This document shows, one piece after another, positions 56,894 through 64,000 of a stretch of 64,000 nt of DNA (its first letter is position 1; each line of letters opens with the position of its first letter). Under the pieces are notes generated by a model. It did no database searches, was not told where the DNA came from, and saw only the letters and a program-made list of their open reading frames with translations. This DNA is from Salipiger thiooxidans (lineage in GTDB: Bacteria; Pseudomonadota; Alphaproteobacteria; Rhodobacterales; Rhodobacteraceae). A program made the translations under genes and the position numbers. The stretch lies in NCBI RefSeq assembly GCF_900102075.1, contig NZ_FNAV01000008.1, positions 1 to 64,000 on the forward strand. Direction: 5' to 3'.

Positions 56894-58156
56894 TCAGAAG
56901 CGGCTGGCGCGGAACGGCCGCAGCTCGGGCGGCGCCTCGCGCCCCGCCAGCAGGTCGGCGGCGAGCGAGGCCGTGCGCGGGGCGCCGCTCAGGCCCCAGT
57001 GGCTGTGGCCGAAGGCCAGCACCGCGTTGGCGGCGCGCGGGGCGCGGTCGATGACCGGCAGGCTGTCGGGCAGCGACGGGCGGTTGCCCATCCAGCGGCT
57101 GCTCACCGGCCCCAGCGCGCCCTCACGGAACATCTGCCGCGCGCCCCGTGCCAGCGCCTCGGCGCGGCGCCAGTTGGGGGCGGTGCCGGGGCTGTCGAGC
57201 TCGACCGTGCCGGTGACCTGCAGCCCCATCTCCATGCCGGTGGCACCAAAGCCCCGGGTGCCGTTCATGATCTTGTGGTTGAGCCGCACGTCGCTTTCAC
57301 CGAAGACCACGTGGTAGCCGCGCTCGGCCACCAGCGGCAGCCGTGCGCCGAGCTCGGCCGCAAGCCCCCCCGAGCCGATGCCCGCACAGAGCGCCACGCC
57401 CCCCGCCGCCACCTGCCCGTCGCCGGTGCGCAGGGCAACGACGCGGCCGTCGCGCAGCTCGAAGCCCAGCACTTCGCTGCGCAGGAAGCGCCCGCCGCCG
57501 CGCTGGAAGATCCCGAAGAGCGTGTCCACCAGCCGCTTCGGGTTCACCGTGTGGCCGTTGCCGGGCAGCTTCAGCCCGCGCCGGAAGATGCCCGCGAGGT
57601 CGGGCTCGATCTCGCGGATCCGCCCCGCGTCCAGCTCCTCGGACGGAACCCCGAGCGCCTCGCGGATGGCGGCAGCGGCAAGCTCTCCCCTGCCCTGCTG
57701 GTCGCCTTCATAGAGGTAGAGGTAGCCATCCTCGCGCAGGAGCCCCGCCGCCAGCTCGGGGCCGAGGGCGGCGCGGTAGGCGTCGAGACAGCCCGCGTGC
57801 AGGAACCGCATGCCCCGCGCCGAGGCGGTGGCCGCCGCCGCGCGGCTGCCGAGGATCCAGCGCAGGATCCACGGCACCGAGCGCAGCGCCCAGGACGGGC
57901 TCACCGTCACCGGGCCATCGGGGTCGAGGTACCACCTGGGGATCTTGCGCAGGATGCCGGGCATGGCGAAGGGGGTGCAGGTGTTGGGGCCGATGGCCCC
58001 GCCGTTGCCGTAGGAGCAGCCCGCCGCCGGGCCCTCGCGGTCGACCAGCAGCACCGGCGCCCCGCGCCGTTGCAGCTCGAGCGCGGTCATCACGCCGACG
58101 ATCCCCGCCCCGATCACGATCATCGGGGCCGCGGCGGACGGTGTCGTTTCGGTCAT
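56894..58156 (-). CDS. D-amino-acid dehydrogenase (DadA)-like FAD protein
   Basis: A 420-residue flavoprotein. The FAD motif MIVIGAGIVGVMTALELQRRGAPVLLVDR is near residue 12 and the DadA-type block AAGCSYGNGGAIGPNTCTPFAMPG near 45. SSRWMGNRPSLPDSLPVIDRAP lies near 345, and the C-terminal seal is AFGHSHWGLSGAPRTASLAADLLAG. DadA proteins oxidise D-amino acids to 2-oxo acids at the membrane and donate electrons to the quinone pool. Co-transcription with a dipeptide-type importer suggests that D-amino acids or D-amino-acid-containing compounds are imported. Start ATG 58156. Confidence 0.9.
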   Translation of the reverse strand: MTETTPSAAAPMIVIGAGIVGVMTALELQRRGAPVLLVDREGPAAGCSYGNGGAIGPNTCTPFAMPGILRKIPRWYLDPDGPVTVSPSWALRSVPWILRWILGSRAAAATASARGMRFLHAGCLDAYRAALGPELAAGLLREDGYLYLYEGDQQGRGELAAAAIREALGVPSEELDAGRIREIEPDLAGIFRRGLKLPGNGHTVNPKRLVDTLFGIFQRGGGRFLRSEVLGFELRDGRVVALRTGDGQVAAGGVALCAGIGSGGLAAELGARLPLVAERGYHVVFGESDVRLNHKIMNGTRGFGATGMEMGLQVTGTVELDSPGTAPNWRRAEALARGARQMFREGALGPVSSRWMGNRPSLPDSLPVIDRAPRAANAVLAFGHSHWGLSGAPRTASLAADLLAGREAPPELRPFRASRF

Positions 58157-58256
58157 CTTGCGGGACTTTCCGGATAGGTCGCGCCCGGCTCGTGGCCACG
58201 GCGCCGGTCGAGGGACGCGCCGCTCCGGGCGCGCGCCCCTCGGGATCCTCGGATCC

Positions 58257-59819
58257 TTACTCGGTGAAGTGGGTGGCCTCGGTCACCACCGGGCCCAGCG
58301 ACATCGCACCCTTGAGCTCGTATCCCCAGTCGAGCGCCGCCTTGCGAACCCAGACCTGCGCGACCTCGGCCATCGGCACGGCGCAGACCTCCTTGACGAT
58401 CAGCTCCTGCGCTTCCTTCCAGAGGGCCAGCTGCTTGACCGGATCGGTCTCGACCCGCGCCGCCTCGATCTGATCGTCGGCGACCGAGCAATGGCTGAAG
58501 TTGGTCACCTGCCCGGGCGCACCGATGGCGCTGTCGGAGTGGAAGAACTGCGTCAGGTAGACGTCCGCCACCGGGAAGCGCGCGGCGCCGTACTGCACCA
58601 GCGGGCTCAGGTCCTGGCGGATCATCTGGTGCCAGGTCGCGTGCTCCACCGGCTCGAGCTCGAGCGTGATGCCGGCCTCTTCGAACAGCGACTGCAGCAA
58701 CAGCGCGTTGCTCTCGAGGCTGTTGAGCTGGCTCGCCAGCATCTTCACGGTCAGCCCGTCGCCGTAGCCCGCCTCTTCCAGCAACGCCTTGCTGGCCTCG
58801 GGGTCGTACTCGTACATCCCCACGTCCTCGCTGAACCCGAGGTTGTTGGACGGGATCACCGACTTGCCCGGGCGGGTGAACTCGGGGCCGCGGTACTGCA
58901 CGAAGATGTCGGGGTTGACCGCATGGGCCACCGCCTGCCGCACCTTGATGTCGTCGAAGGGCGCCTGCGTCACGTTGATGTTGAGCAGCGACAGCTCGGC
59001 CGGGTCGAAGATGTCGACCGCCGCGCCCTCGATGGCGCTGGAGCGCGCCAGCCACTGCTTGTCGGCAAGGCCCTTCGAGGCGTCGATCTCGCCCGAGACG
59101 AAGGCAAGGTCGCGGGCCGAGGACGAGGTCAGGAAGCGGTAGACCACGGACTCGAGCTGCGGCGCACCGCGGAAGTAGTCGGCATGGCCCTTGAAGGTGG
59201 CGCTGACGCCGGGCTCGACGCTGTCCAGCTCGAACGGGCCGAAGCCGATCGGGTTGCGGGCAAAGCTCTCGCCGCGCTCCTCATAGGCCGCCTTCGAGAC
59301 GATGAAGCCGCCGGCGTAGTTGGCGAGGATGCCGAGCACGCTCGGGATCTGGTTCTTGAGCGTGACCTTGACGGTGTAGGGATCGACCGCCTCGACAGAG
59401 TCCACGGCGGCGTAGTCGCCCGAAAAGGCCGAGGTGTCGGGGTTCATCGCCTTCTCGATGCTGAACACGACGTCATCGGCGGTCACCTCGCCATAGCCGC
59501 CCTGCCACTGCACACCCTGCCGCAGGTGGAAGGTCCACTCGAGCTTGTCGTCGGTCGACTCCCAGCTCTCGGCAAGGTCCGGCTCGATGCCTGCGGGGTC
59601 GGTGCTGCCCGGCTGGAAGCGCACGAGCCCGCCAAAGACCCACGCGGCCAGCGTCCGGTCCGAGGTCGAGCTGGCGAAATGCGGGTCGAGGCTACCGATG
59701 TCGGCGGCGTCGGCGCCCAGCGTCAGGGTGGTCTGCTGTGCCAGCGCCGGCACCGCGGTGAGCGCGGTCGCCGCCAGAAGCCCGGCGGCAAGGCCGGTGC
59801 GCATCAGTTTCGTGATCAT
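58257..59819 (-). CDS. ABC transporter substrate-binding protein, dipeptide family, second system
   Basis: A 520-residue SBP_bac_5 protein with a Sec signal peptide (about residues 1-27, VPALA-QQ). Landmarks are LRQGVQWQGGYGEVTADDVVFSIEKAM near residue 105, NPIGFGPFELDSV near 190, DIKVRQAVAHAVNPDIFVQ near 290 and a C-terminal half with EICAVPMAEV-like sequence. It is the receptor for the fused-ATPase importer encoded upstream on the same strand. It is encoded after the membrane and ATPase genes, 98 bases downstream, and before dadA. Confidence 0.92.
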   Translation of the reverse strand: MITKLMRTGLAAGLLAATALTAVPALAQQTTLTLGADAADIGSLDPHFASSTSDRTLAAWVFGGLVRFQPGSTDPAGIEPDLAESWESTDDKLEWTFHLRQGVQWQGGYGEVTADDVVFSIEKAMNPDTSAFSGDYAAVDSVEAVDPYTVKVTLKNQIPSVLGILANYAGGFIVSKAAYEERGESFARNPIGFGPFELDSVEPGVSATFKGHADYFRGAPQLESVVYRFLTSSSARDLAFVSGEIDASKGLADKQWLARSSAIEGAAVDIFDPAELSLLNINVTQAPFDDIKVRQAVAHAVNPDIFVQYRGPEFTRPGKSVIPSNNLGFSEDVGMYEYDPEASKALLEEAGYGDGLTVKMLASQLNSLESNALLLQSLFEEAGITLELEPVEHATWHQMIRQDLSPLVQYGAARFPVADVYLTQFFHSDSAIGAPGQVTNFSHCSVADDQIEAARVETDPVKQLALWKEAQELIVKEVCAVPMAEVAQVWVRKAALDWGYELKGAMSLGPVVTEATHFTE

Positions 59820-59917
59820 GGTCAATCCTCTCTGTTGAAGGGTCGCGCGCCCCGGCTGTCCCGGGAACTGGCTGGTTGTTATGCTCTTGTGTCTCTGCCT
59901 TTGCGCTCCAGGGTCCG

Positions 59918-61699
59918 TCAGGCCTCGCAGCGCACGAAGTGGTCGCTCCCCAGCCGACCCCATTGCGCGGGCGGCGACTGGAAGCCCACCGGCTTGATCG
60001 GGCTCGAGGGCTTGTCCTCGGTCAGGATCGGCCTGCGCGAGCCGCGCTGGTCCGGGTGGGTGATCGGGATCGCCGACAGCAGCCGCCGGGTGTAGGGGTG
60101 GCCGGGCTGGCGGATGACCTCGGGGGTGGGACCGATCTCGACGATCTCGCCGAAATACATCACCGCCACACGGTCGCAGATCCGCTCGACCGCCGACATG
60201 TCGTGGCTGACGAACAGGTAGGACACGCCCAGCTCTTCCTGCAGCCCGATCATCAGGTCGATGATCTGCCCCTTGATCGACACGTCCAGCGCCGACACCG
60301 CCTCGTCGGCGATGATGAGCTCGGGCTCCATGGCCAGCGCCCGGGCGATGCAGATGCGCTGGCGCTGCCCGCCCGAGAACTCGTGCGGCAGGCTGCCGGC
60401 ACGGGCGGGGTCGAGCCCCACCTTCTCCATCAGCCACGCCATGCGCTCCTGCGCCTCGGCGCCCTTCGCGAGGCCATGCACCAGCATCGGCTCGAGGATC
60501 GCCGACCCCACCGACTGGCGCGCGTCGAGCGAACCGTAGGGGTCCTGGAAGATCATCTGCACCTTGCGCCGCATCGCCGCGAGGCTGGCCTTGTCGCGAT
60601 AGTCGATCCGCTGGCCCGCGACCCGGATTTCGCCGCCCTGCCGGGGCGCGAGGTCGATGATCGCCTTGCCGATGGTCGACTTGCCCGACCCGGACTCGCC
60701 CACGAGCCCCAGCGTCTCGCCCCGCGCGATGCTGAGCGACACTTTCTCGACCGCGTGGACATTGCCCTGCACCCGGCCGAGAAGCCCGCCGTGCACCGGG
60801 AAGCGCACCTTCAGGTCGCGCACCTCGAGCACCGTGGCCCCTGCCCCACAGGCCTCGGCCGCCGCGGGCAGCGCGCCGCCGGGCAGCGGCTCGGGCGCGG
60901 GACGCGCCTCGGGCCGGGCGCCGGCCAGCGTCGGCGCAGCGCGGATCAGGTCGGCGGTGTAGGGATCGCGCGGGTTGCTGAAGACGTCGTGCACGGCCCC
61001 GTGCTCAATCACCTTGCCGTGGCGCATCACCAACACCTCGTCGGCGACCTCGGCCACCACTCCCATGTCGTGGGTGATGAAGAGCACCGCCGCGCCGGTC
61101 TCCTGCTGCAGGTCCTTGAGCAGCTGCAGCGTCTGCGCCTGCACCGTCACATCAAGCGCCGTGGTCGGCTCGTCGGCGATGATCAGCGACGGGCTGCAGG
61201 CCAGCGCCATGGCGATCATGATGCGCTGCCGCATCCCGCCCGAGAAGGTGTGCGGGTACTGCCGCAGGCGCTTTTCGGGCGCCGGGATCCGCACCTTGCG
61301 CATCATCTCCAGCACCGCCTCCTCGAGCTCGGCGCCGCTCAGCCCGCGGTGCAGCCGGATCACCTCGGCGAGCTGGTCCCCGACCCGCTGCACCGGGTTG
61401 AGCGAGGTCATCGGCTCCTGGAAGATCATGCTGATCTCGCCGCCGCGGATCCGGCACATGTCGCGCTCGGAGAGCCCCAGCAGGTTGCGCCCTCCAAACA
61501 AGATCTCGCCCGTCGCGCGCCCGATGCCCTGCGGCAGCAGCCCCATGATCGCAAGCGAGGTCACGCTCTTGCCCGAGCCGCTCTCGCCCACCAGCGCCAG
61601 CGTGCCGCCGCGCGGGATGTCGAAGCTCAGGCCGTGCACGACCTCCTTGCCGCTGAACGAGACCCGCAGGTCCCGGACGGAAATCGCCGCATCAGTCAT
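59918..61699 (-). CDS. ABC transporter ATPase with two fused nucleotide-binding domains (GsiA/DppDF type)
   Basis: A 593-residue double ATPase. The first half has Walker A GESGSGKS near residue 40, signature FSGGMRQR near 158 and Walker [13 protein letters not shown] near 176. The second half has Walker A GESGSGKS near 345, signature FSGGQRQR near 453 and Walker B LIIADEAVSALD near 473; note Ala where most ATPases have Pro. It replaces separate DppD and DppF subunits, as in the glutathione importer GsiA. The start shares one base with the upstream permease stop. Confidence 0.94.
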   Translation of the reverse strand: MTDAAISVRDLRVSFSGKEVVHGLSFDIPRGGTLALVGESGSGKSVTSLAIMGLLPQGIGRATGEILFGGRNLLGLSERDMCRIRGGEISMIFQEPMTSLNPVQRVGDQLAEVIRLHRGLSGAELEEAVLEMMRKVRIPAPEKRLRQYPHTFSGGMRQRIMIAMALACSPSLIIADEPTTALDVTVQAQTLQLLKDLQQETGAAVLFITHDMGVVAEVADEVLVMRHGKVIEHGAVHDVFSNPRDPYTADLIRAAPTLAGARPEARPAPEPLPGGALPAAAEACGAGATVLEVRDLKVRFPVHGGLLGRVQGNVHAVEKVSLSIARGETLGLVGESGSGKSTIGKAIIDLAPRQGGEIRVAGQRIDYRDKASLAAMRRKVQMIFQDPYGSLDARQSVGSAILEPMLVHGLAKGAEAQERMAWLMEKVGLDPARAGSLPHEFSGGQRQRICIARALAMEPELIIADEAVSALDVSIKGQIIDLMIGLQEELGVSYLFVSHDMSAVERICDRVAVMYFGEIVEIGPTPEVIRQPGHPYTRRLLSAIPITHPDQRGSRRPILTEDKPSSPIKPVGFQSPPAQWGRLGSDHFVRCEA

Positions 61700-62577
61700 C
61701 ACGAGGCATCCTTCAGCCGCGGGTCGACCACGTCGCGCAGGCCGTCGCCGATCAGGTTGAAGGCCAGCACCAGCAGCAGGATCGCGATGCTGGGCGCGAG
61801 CGCGAGGTGGAACGAGCTGAGGATGTTGTCGTAGCCCTCGCGCACCATGCCGCCCCAGGTGGGGGTCGGCGGCGCCAGCCCGAGGCCGATGAAGGCCAGC
61901 GACGCCTCGGTCCGTACCGCGGTCGCCATCCACAGCGAGGACATCACCATGACCTCGGGCAGGATCGCCGGCATGATGTGGCGGAACAGGATGCGCGGCC
62001 CCGAGAAGCCGAGCGCCCGGCAGGCCTGCGCGTATTCCCGGTCGCGCTGCGTCATGACCCCGGCGCGGGCGATGCGGGCGAAAGCCGGCGTCGCGGTGAA
62101 CGCGATGGCGATGATGATGTTGCCCATCGTCGCCCCGATCAGCGCCACCAGCGCCAGCCCGAGGATCAGCGCCGGGAAGGCAAGGATCACGTCCATCACC
62201 TGCATCAGCACGATATCGGTGCGCCCGCCGAGGAAGCCCGCGATCATGCCGAGGAAGGTGCCCACGATCATCGCCACCACGATGGCGAAGATGCCGATGG
62301 TCAGCGAGTAGCGCGCGCCGTAGAGCAGCCGCGCCCAGATGTCCCGCCCGTACTGGTCGGTGCCCAGCAGGTGGCCGTCTCCCGGGGGCGAGAGCTGGTG
62401 CAGGATGTTCTGCTTCGAGGGCGAATACTCGGTCAGCCACGGCGCGAAGATCGCCGCCAGCACCAGCGCCACCACGATCACGAGGCCGATCCAGGTCGAG
62501 AGGTTGAGCCGCCGCAGCAGCCCCAGGCGCGCACGGCGCTTCGCGGGCGCGGCGGGCGGGTGTGCCATATCGGTCAT
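61699..62577 (-). CDS. ABC transporter permease, DppC type, second system
   Basis: A 292-residue inner-membrane permease. The N-terminal cytoplasmic tail is rich in Ala, Arg and Pro. The LLGTDQYGRDIWARLLYGARYSL block is near residue 70, the coupling loop YAQACRALGFSGPRILFRHIMPA near 185 and EASLAFIGLGLAPPTPTWGGMV near 228. It pairs with the DppB-type permease encoded just before it, whose stop overlaps this start by 4 bases. A second Met four codons in (MAHPP) could also start it. Confidence 0.93.
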   Translation of the reverse strand: MTDMAHPPAAPAKRRARLGLLRRLNLSTWIGLVIVVALVLAAIFAPWLTEYSPSKQNILHQLSPPGDGHLLGTDQYGRDIWARLLYGARYSLTIGIFAIVVAMIVGTFLGMIAGFLGGRTDIVLMQVMDVILAFPALILGLALVALIGATMGNIIIAIAFTATPAFARIARAGVMTQRDREYAQACRALGFSGPRILFRHIMPAILPEVMVMSSLWMATAVRTEASLAFIGLGLAPPTPTWGGMVREGYDNILSSFHLALAPSIAILLLVLAFNLIGDGLRDVVDPRLKDAS

Positions 62578-63515
62578 TTGTACTGGATCCTCGGGTCGAG
62601 AAGGCCATAGGTCAGGTCGGTGGCAAGGTTCACCACCACGACCATCAGCGTGTAGACGACGATCATGCCCTGCAGCAGCGTGTAGTCCCGCTGGGTGAGC
62701 GCGGTCAGGATCAGCTTGCCGAGCCCGGGGCGCGAGAACACGATCTCGGTCAGCACCGAGTTGCCGATCAGGATGCCGAGGTAGAGCCCCACCACCGTGG
62801 TGATCGGGATCAGGCAATTGCCAAGCGCATGGGTCCAGACCACCCGCGACGGCGACACGCCCTTGGCCCTCGCGGTGCGCACGAAGTCCTGGCTCAGCAC
62901 CTCGAGCATGGCCGAGCGGGTGACCCGGGTGATGTAGGCCATCATGATGAGCGCCAGCGCCAGCGTCGGCAGCGCCATCTGCCGCAGCCGCTCGGTCAGG
63001 GTCTCGGCATTGCCCGCCGAGATCACCGGGAACCAGCCGAAGTGGATGGCGAAAACCATCATCAGGATGATCGCCGCCACGAAGGCGGGCAGCGACAGCC
63101 CGATGAGCGACACCAGCCGCATCAGGTAGTCGGGGATGCGGTTGCGCCGCACCGCCGCCCAGACCCCCGCCGGCACCCCCAGCACGGTGCCGAGTACCAG
63201 CGCCGCGAAGGTCAACTCCAGCGTGTATGGCAGCACGTTGAGGATCTCCGACGTGACCGGCCGCCCGGTCACCATCGAATTGCCGAGGTCGCCCTGCAGG
63301 GCGCGGCCGAGAAAGCTCGCGTATTGCACGAGGATCGGATCGTTGAGCCCCAGCCGGTCGCGCAAGGCGGCCACGCTGTCGGGGCTGGCCTGATCCCCGA
63401 GGATCACCAGCGCCGGGTCGCCGGGCAGGATCCGCACGACCAGGAAGACCAGCGTCAGCACGCAGATGAGCGTGATGAGCGCGAACCCCAGTCGCTTCAG
63501 GATGAAAGTCAGCAT
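62574..63515 (-). CDS. ABC transporter permease, DppB type, second system
   Basis: A 313-residue six-helix permease. It shows the start LTFILKRLGFALITLICVLTLVFLVVRILPGDP and the periplasmic RDRLGLNDPILVQYASFLGRALQGDLGNS region. The coupling loop FVRTARAKGVSPSRVVWTHALGN is near residue 210. It is the first gene of the minus-strand importer operon, divergent from the IclR regulator across 211 bases, so IclR control is likely. Confidence 0.93.
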   Translation of the reverse strand: MLTFILKRLGFALITLICVLTLVFLVVRILPGDPALVILGDQASPDSVAALRDRLGLNDPILVQYASFLGRALQGDLGNSMVTGRPVTSEILNVLPYTLELTFAALVLGTVLGVPAGVWAAVRRNRIPDYLMRLVSLIGLSLPAFVAAIILMMVFAIHFGWFPVISAGNAETLTERLRQMALPTLALALIMMAYITRVTRSAMLEVLSQDFVRTARAKGVSPSRVVWTHALGNCLIPITTVVGLYLGILIGNSVLTEIVFSRPGLGKLILTALTQRDYTLLQGMIVVYTLMVVVVNLATDLTYGLLDPRIQYK

Positions 63516-63683
63516 GTCGTTCCCTGTCGTCGTCTCCGTCCCGGTTGTCCGGGCCGGACCGCATGCGTCCTCAGGCCCCCCTGCCCCTGTGCCGGGGCTT
63601 CGGGCGGCGACGCCGCGTCAGGGGTGATCGAACGCAATTGACTCACCCACGTCAACAAATTCTTATAAAGATAATTGGATGGG

Positions 63684-63704
63684 CCGATAAATTCCGGTTA
63701 TCGG
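63684..63704 (+). promoter_or_regulatory. Inverted repeat upstream of the IclR gene
   Basis: CCGATAA (63684-63690) and TTATCGG (63698-63704) form a perfect 7-bp inverted repeat across a 7-base spacer, 23 bases before the iclR-type start. A nested TTCCG/CGGAA repeat overlaps it. GCAATTGAC at 63633-63641 in the same region resembles the AGCAATTGTC repeats at 46.8 kb. The repeat may be the autoregulatory site of the IclR protein. Confidence 0.5.
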
Positions 63705-63726
63705 AACTCATGGAGGGCATCTGGTC

Positions 63727-64000
63727 ATGAAAGACGCGCGGTCGTCTTCCAACGCCGAACGCGCGCTCGAGATTCTGCTGATCCTCGGCGATGCCACCGC
63801 CGAAGGTTTCAGCCTTGCGCAGATCTCCGAGCGGCTGGGCTGTGCCAAGTCGGTGGCCCACCGCAGCCTCAGCGCGTTGCGGGCCAAGGGCTTTGCCGAG
63901 ACCGCCGGGCGCTACGGCCACTACCGGCTCGGGCCCTCGATCCCGGCGCTCACCAAGCGCCAGGACCGGCTCGAGCCGCAGGCCCGCAAGCTGCGCCCCG
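63727..64000 (+). CDS. IclR-family transcriptional regulator (3' end outside window)
   Basis: The first 91 residues of an IclR regulator are visible. The N-terminal winged helix-turn-helix SNAERALEILLILGDATAEG, then LAQISERLGCAKSVAHRSLSALRAKGF (residues about 8-55), and the wing TAGRYGHYRLGPSI are complete. The effector domain lies past the window end. It is divergent from the second dipeptide-type importer operon and probably controls it. GGAGG at 63713-63717 supports ATG 63727. Confidence 0.9.
   Translation, partial: MKDARSSSNAERALEILLILGDATAEGFSLAQISERLGCAKSVAHRSLSALRAKGFAETAGRYGHYRLGPSIPALTKRQDRLEPQARKLRP

Noticed and set aside
58227-58238. GGGCGCGCGCCC palindrome between the second binding-protein gene and dadA, considered as a terminator.
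   Set aside because: There is no T-tract on either strand, and such GC palindromes arise easily at this base composition.

Overview
The window is high-GC DNA (except its first ~0.4 kb) with tightly packed, translationally coupled catabolic operons, TRAP and TTT transporters and many MarR/TetR/LysR/GntR/IclR regulators. This suits a marine or soil Rhodobacteraceae (roseobacter/Salipiger-like alphaproteobacterium). That placement rests on gene style, not on a marker gene: I see no rRNA, tRNA, ribosomal or replication gene. I also see no transposase and no CRISPR array. It reads as an accessory catabolic region of a chromosome or large plasmid.

3-13.2 kb: a partial low-GC gene is followed by a homoprotocatechuate (3,4-dihydroxyphenylacetate) meta-cleavage operon, hpaFEDGHI, with divergent hpaR. 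A LysR regulator then diverges from a three-component cytochrome P450 system (P450, [2Fe-2S] ferredoxin, ferredoxin reductase). A DctPQM TRAP transporter follows, and its leader carries a near copy of the operator-like sequence in the hpaR/hpaF intergenic region. The P450 resembles aromatic O-demethylases. I infer a homovanillate-type pathway: TRAP uptake, P450 O-demethylation to homoprotocatechuate, then Hpa ring cleavage to pyruvate and succinate semialdehyde.

13.2-22 kb: a deletion scar joins the tails of an IclR and a LysR gene. A TetR-controlled three-subunit molybdenum aldehyde oxidoreductase (PaoABC type) follows, then an EmrAB-type efflux pair with a divergent TetR gene and two identical-architecture palindromes.

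21.9-42.8 kb: a large acyl-CoA catabolic island. The plus-strand operon holds two class III CoA-transferases, two acyl-CoA dehydrogenases, a TAXI-TRAP transporter, a PcaD-like hydrolase, a carboxymuconolactone decarboxylase-like protein, a flavin reductase-like protein and an enoyl-CoA hydratase. A MaoC hydratase diverges from it. The facing minus-strand operon holds a TTT transporter, a D-2-hydroxyacid dehydrogenase, a UTRA protein lacking its DNA-binding domain, an alpha/beta hydrolase with Ala at the nucleophile position, a FadB-like fusion, a GST and an intact GntR/HutC regulator. AT-rich operator-like inverted repeats sit upstream of key genes. The substrate is unknown.

42.8-46.7 kb: an AbrB-family membrane protein, two truncated genes fused head to head, a candidate small RNA with a strong terminator, a lipoprotein hydrolase and a sugar-phosphate isomerase-like gene.

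46.9-55.5 kb: a dipeptide-type ABC importer whose operon continues into a glycerophosphodiester phosphodiesterase and a HAD phosphatase, then a remnant of an Ldh2-family dehydrogenase and an FAD amine/amino-acid oxidase. 55.5-64 kb: a hydantoinase A remnant, an enolase-superfamily dehydratase, a DadA-like D-amino-acid dehydrogenase, a second dipeptide-type ABC importer with fused ATPases, and the start of an IclR regulator. At least five broken genes plus one in-frame domain deletion show that the region is actively being remodelled.
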